From Acidobacteriaceae bacterium (lineage in GTDB: Bacteria; Acidobacteriota; Terriglobia; Terriglobales; Acidobacteriaceae): a DNA stretch of 32,601 bases. Made by a program: the position numbers and the translations under genes. Positions 32,335 to 32,601 of the stretch are shown here, piece by piece (position 1 is the stretch's first letter; every line of letters begins with the position of its first letter). The notes under the pieces are model-generated. The model searched no databases. It saw only the letters and a program-made list of their open reading frames with translations, and was not told the origin of the DNA. Location of the stretch: positions 1-32,601 of the forward strand of contig PLPA01000098.1 of the NCBI GenBank assembly GCA_003159355.1, written 5' to 3'.

Positions 32335-32601
32335 TTACTGCTCGGCTCCCGCTCCTGGAACCGAACCCGGAGCCGGGGGCGCTGGCGGAGCCGCAACCGG
32401 AGGAGCCGGCGCCTGGTGGTGGTACTGACTACCCGGTCCCTGGCCGCCCTGCTTCCAGCCGACCGGTCCCTGGCCGCCATGTCCCGGCCCGCGCTCTTCC
32501 CGGCCCCGGCCCTCGTGCTCATGGTTGGCGCGGAAGACTTGCACTTGCTTCCACTGCTCCGGCGTCAGCTTGGCCCTGATCGCCAGCAGAAAGCCGGCAT
32601 T
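32335..32601 (-). CDS. C-terminal part of a secreted Spy/CpxP (LTxxQ)-like protein with Pro/Gly-rich tail (N-terminus beyond window)
   Basis: My minus-strand reading from the window edge: NAGFLLAIRAKLTPEQWKQVQVFRANHEHEGRGREERGPGHGGQG...PAPPVAAPPAPPAPGSVPGAGAEQ. LTPEQWKQ is the LTxxQ motif. Confidence 0.65.
   Translation of the reverse strand, partial: NAGFLLAIRAKLTPEQWKQVQVFRANHEHEGRGREERGPGHGGQGPVGWKQGGQGPGSQYHHQAPAPPVAAPPAPPAPGSVPGAGAEQ

Noticed and set aside
1-32601. CRISPR array, cas genes, tRNA, rRNA, phage or transposase genes
   Set aside because: No regularly spaced direct repeats, cloverleaf or rRNA core sequences, or recognisable integrase/transposase translations seen on either strand.

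Overview
High-GC bacterial chromosome segment. It is probably Acidobacteriota, inferred from the carboxypeptidase-regulatory-domain/TonB-type outer-membrane protein and the intergenic hairpin style; I ran no search. Housekeeping backbone, in order: TonB-type OMP (partial, -), DUF5666-like secreted protein (-), a tightly overlapping minus-strand run mutS > nagZ > anmK > lipoprotein solute-binding protein, then lepB, carA, carB, a DapA/HOGA-family aldolase, gpmI (-), a PLP group II decarboxylase, a class II aldolase / sugar MFS / XRE-cupin regulator unit (-), a winged-helix/TPR regulator, and an Nfn/GltD-like flavoprotein pair. Main discovery: a complete Type II restriction-modification pair (beta-class DNA methyltransferase plus XhoI/PaeR7I-like endonuclease) sits seamlessly between carA and carB, with ATGA start/stop overlaps at carA-M and M-R and a 3-nt gap before carB. 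The window also carries four recognisable toxin-antitoxin modules (TumE/TumA-like, two VapBC, HicBA) and one candidate module (DUF4160/DUF2442). It has a family of small hairpin repeats headed by GGGTGCCCCA; one double copy appears to form the 5' end of a lipoprotein gene, and other copies flank a vapBC operon. A different GGGCTAAAGCCC-type repeat appears to be read in frame inside mutS.
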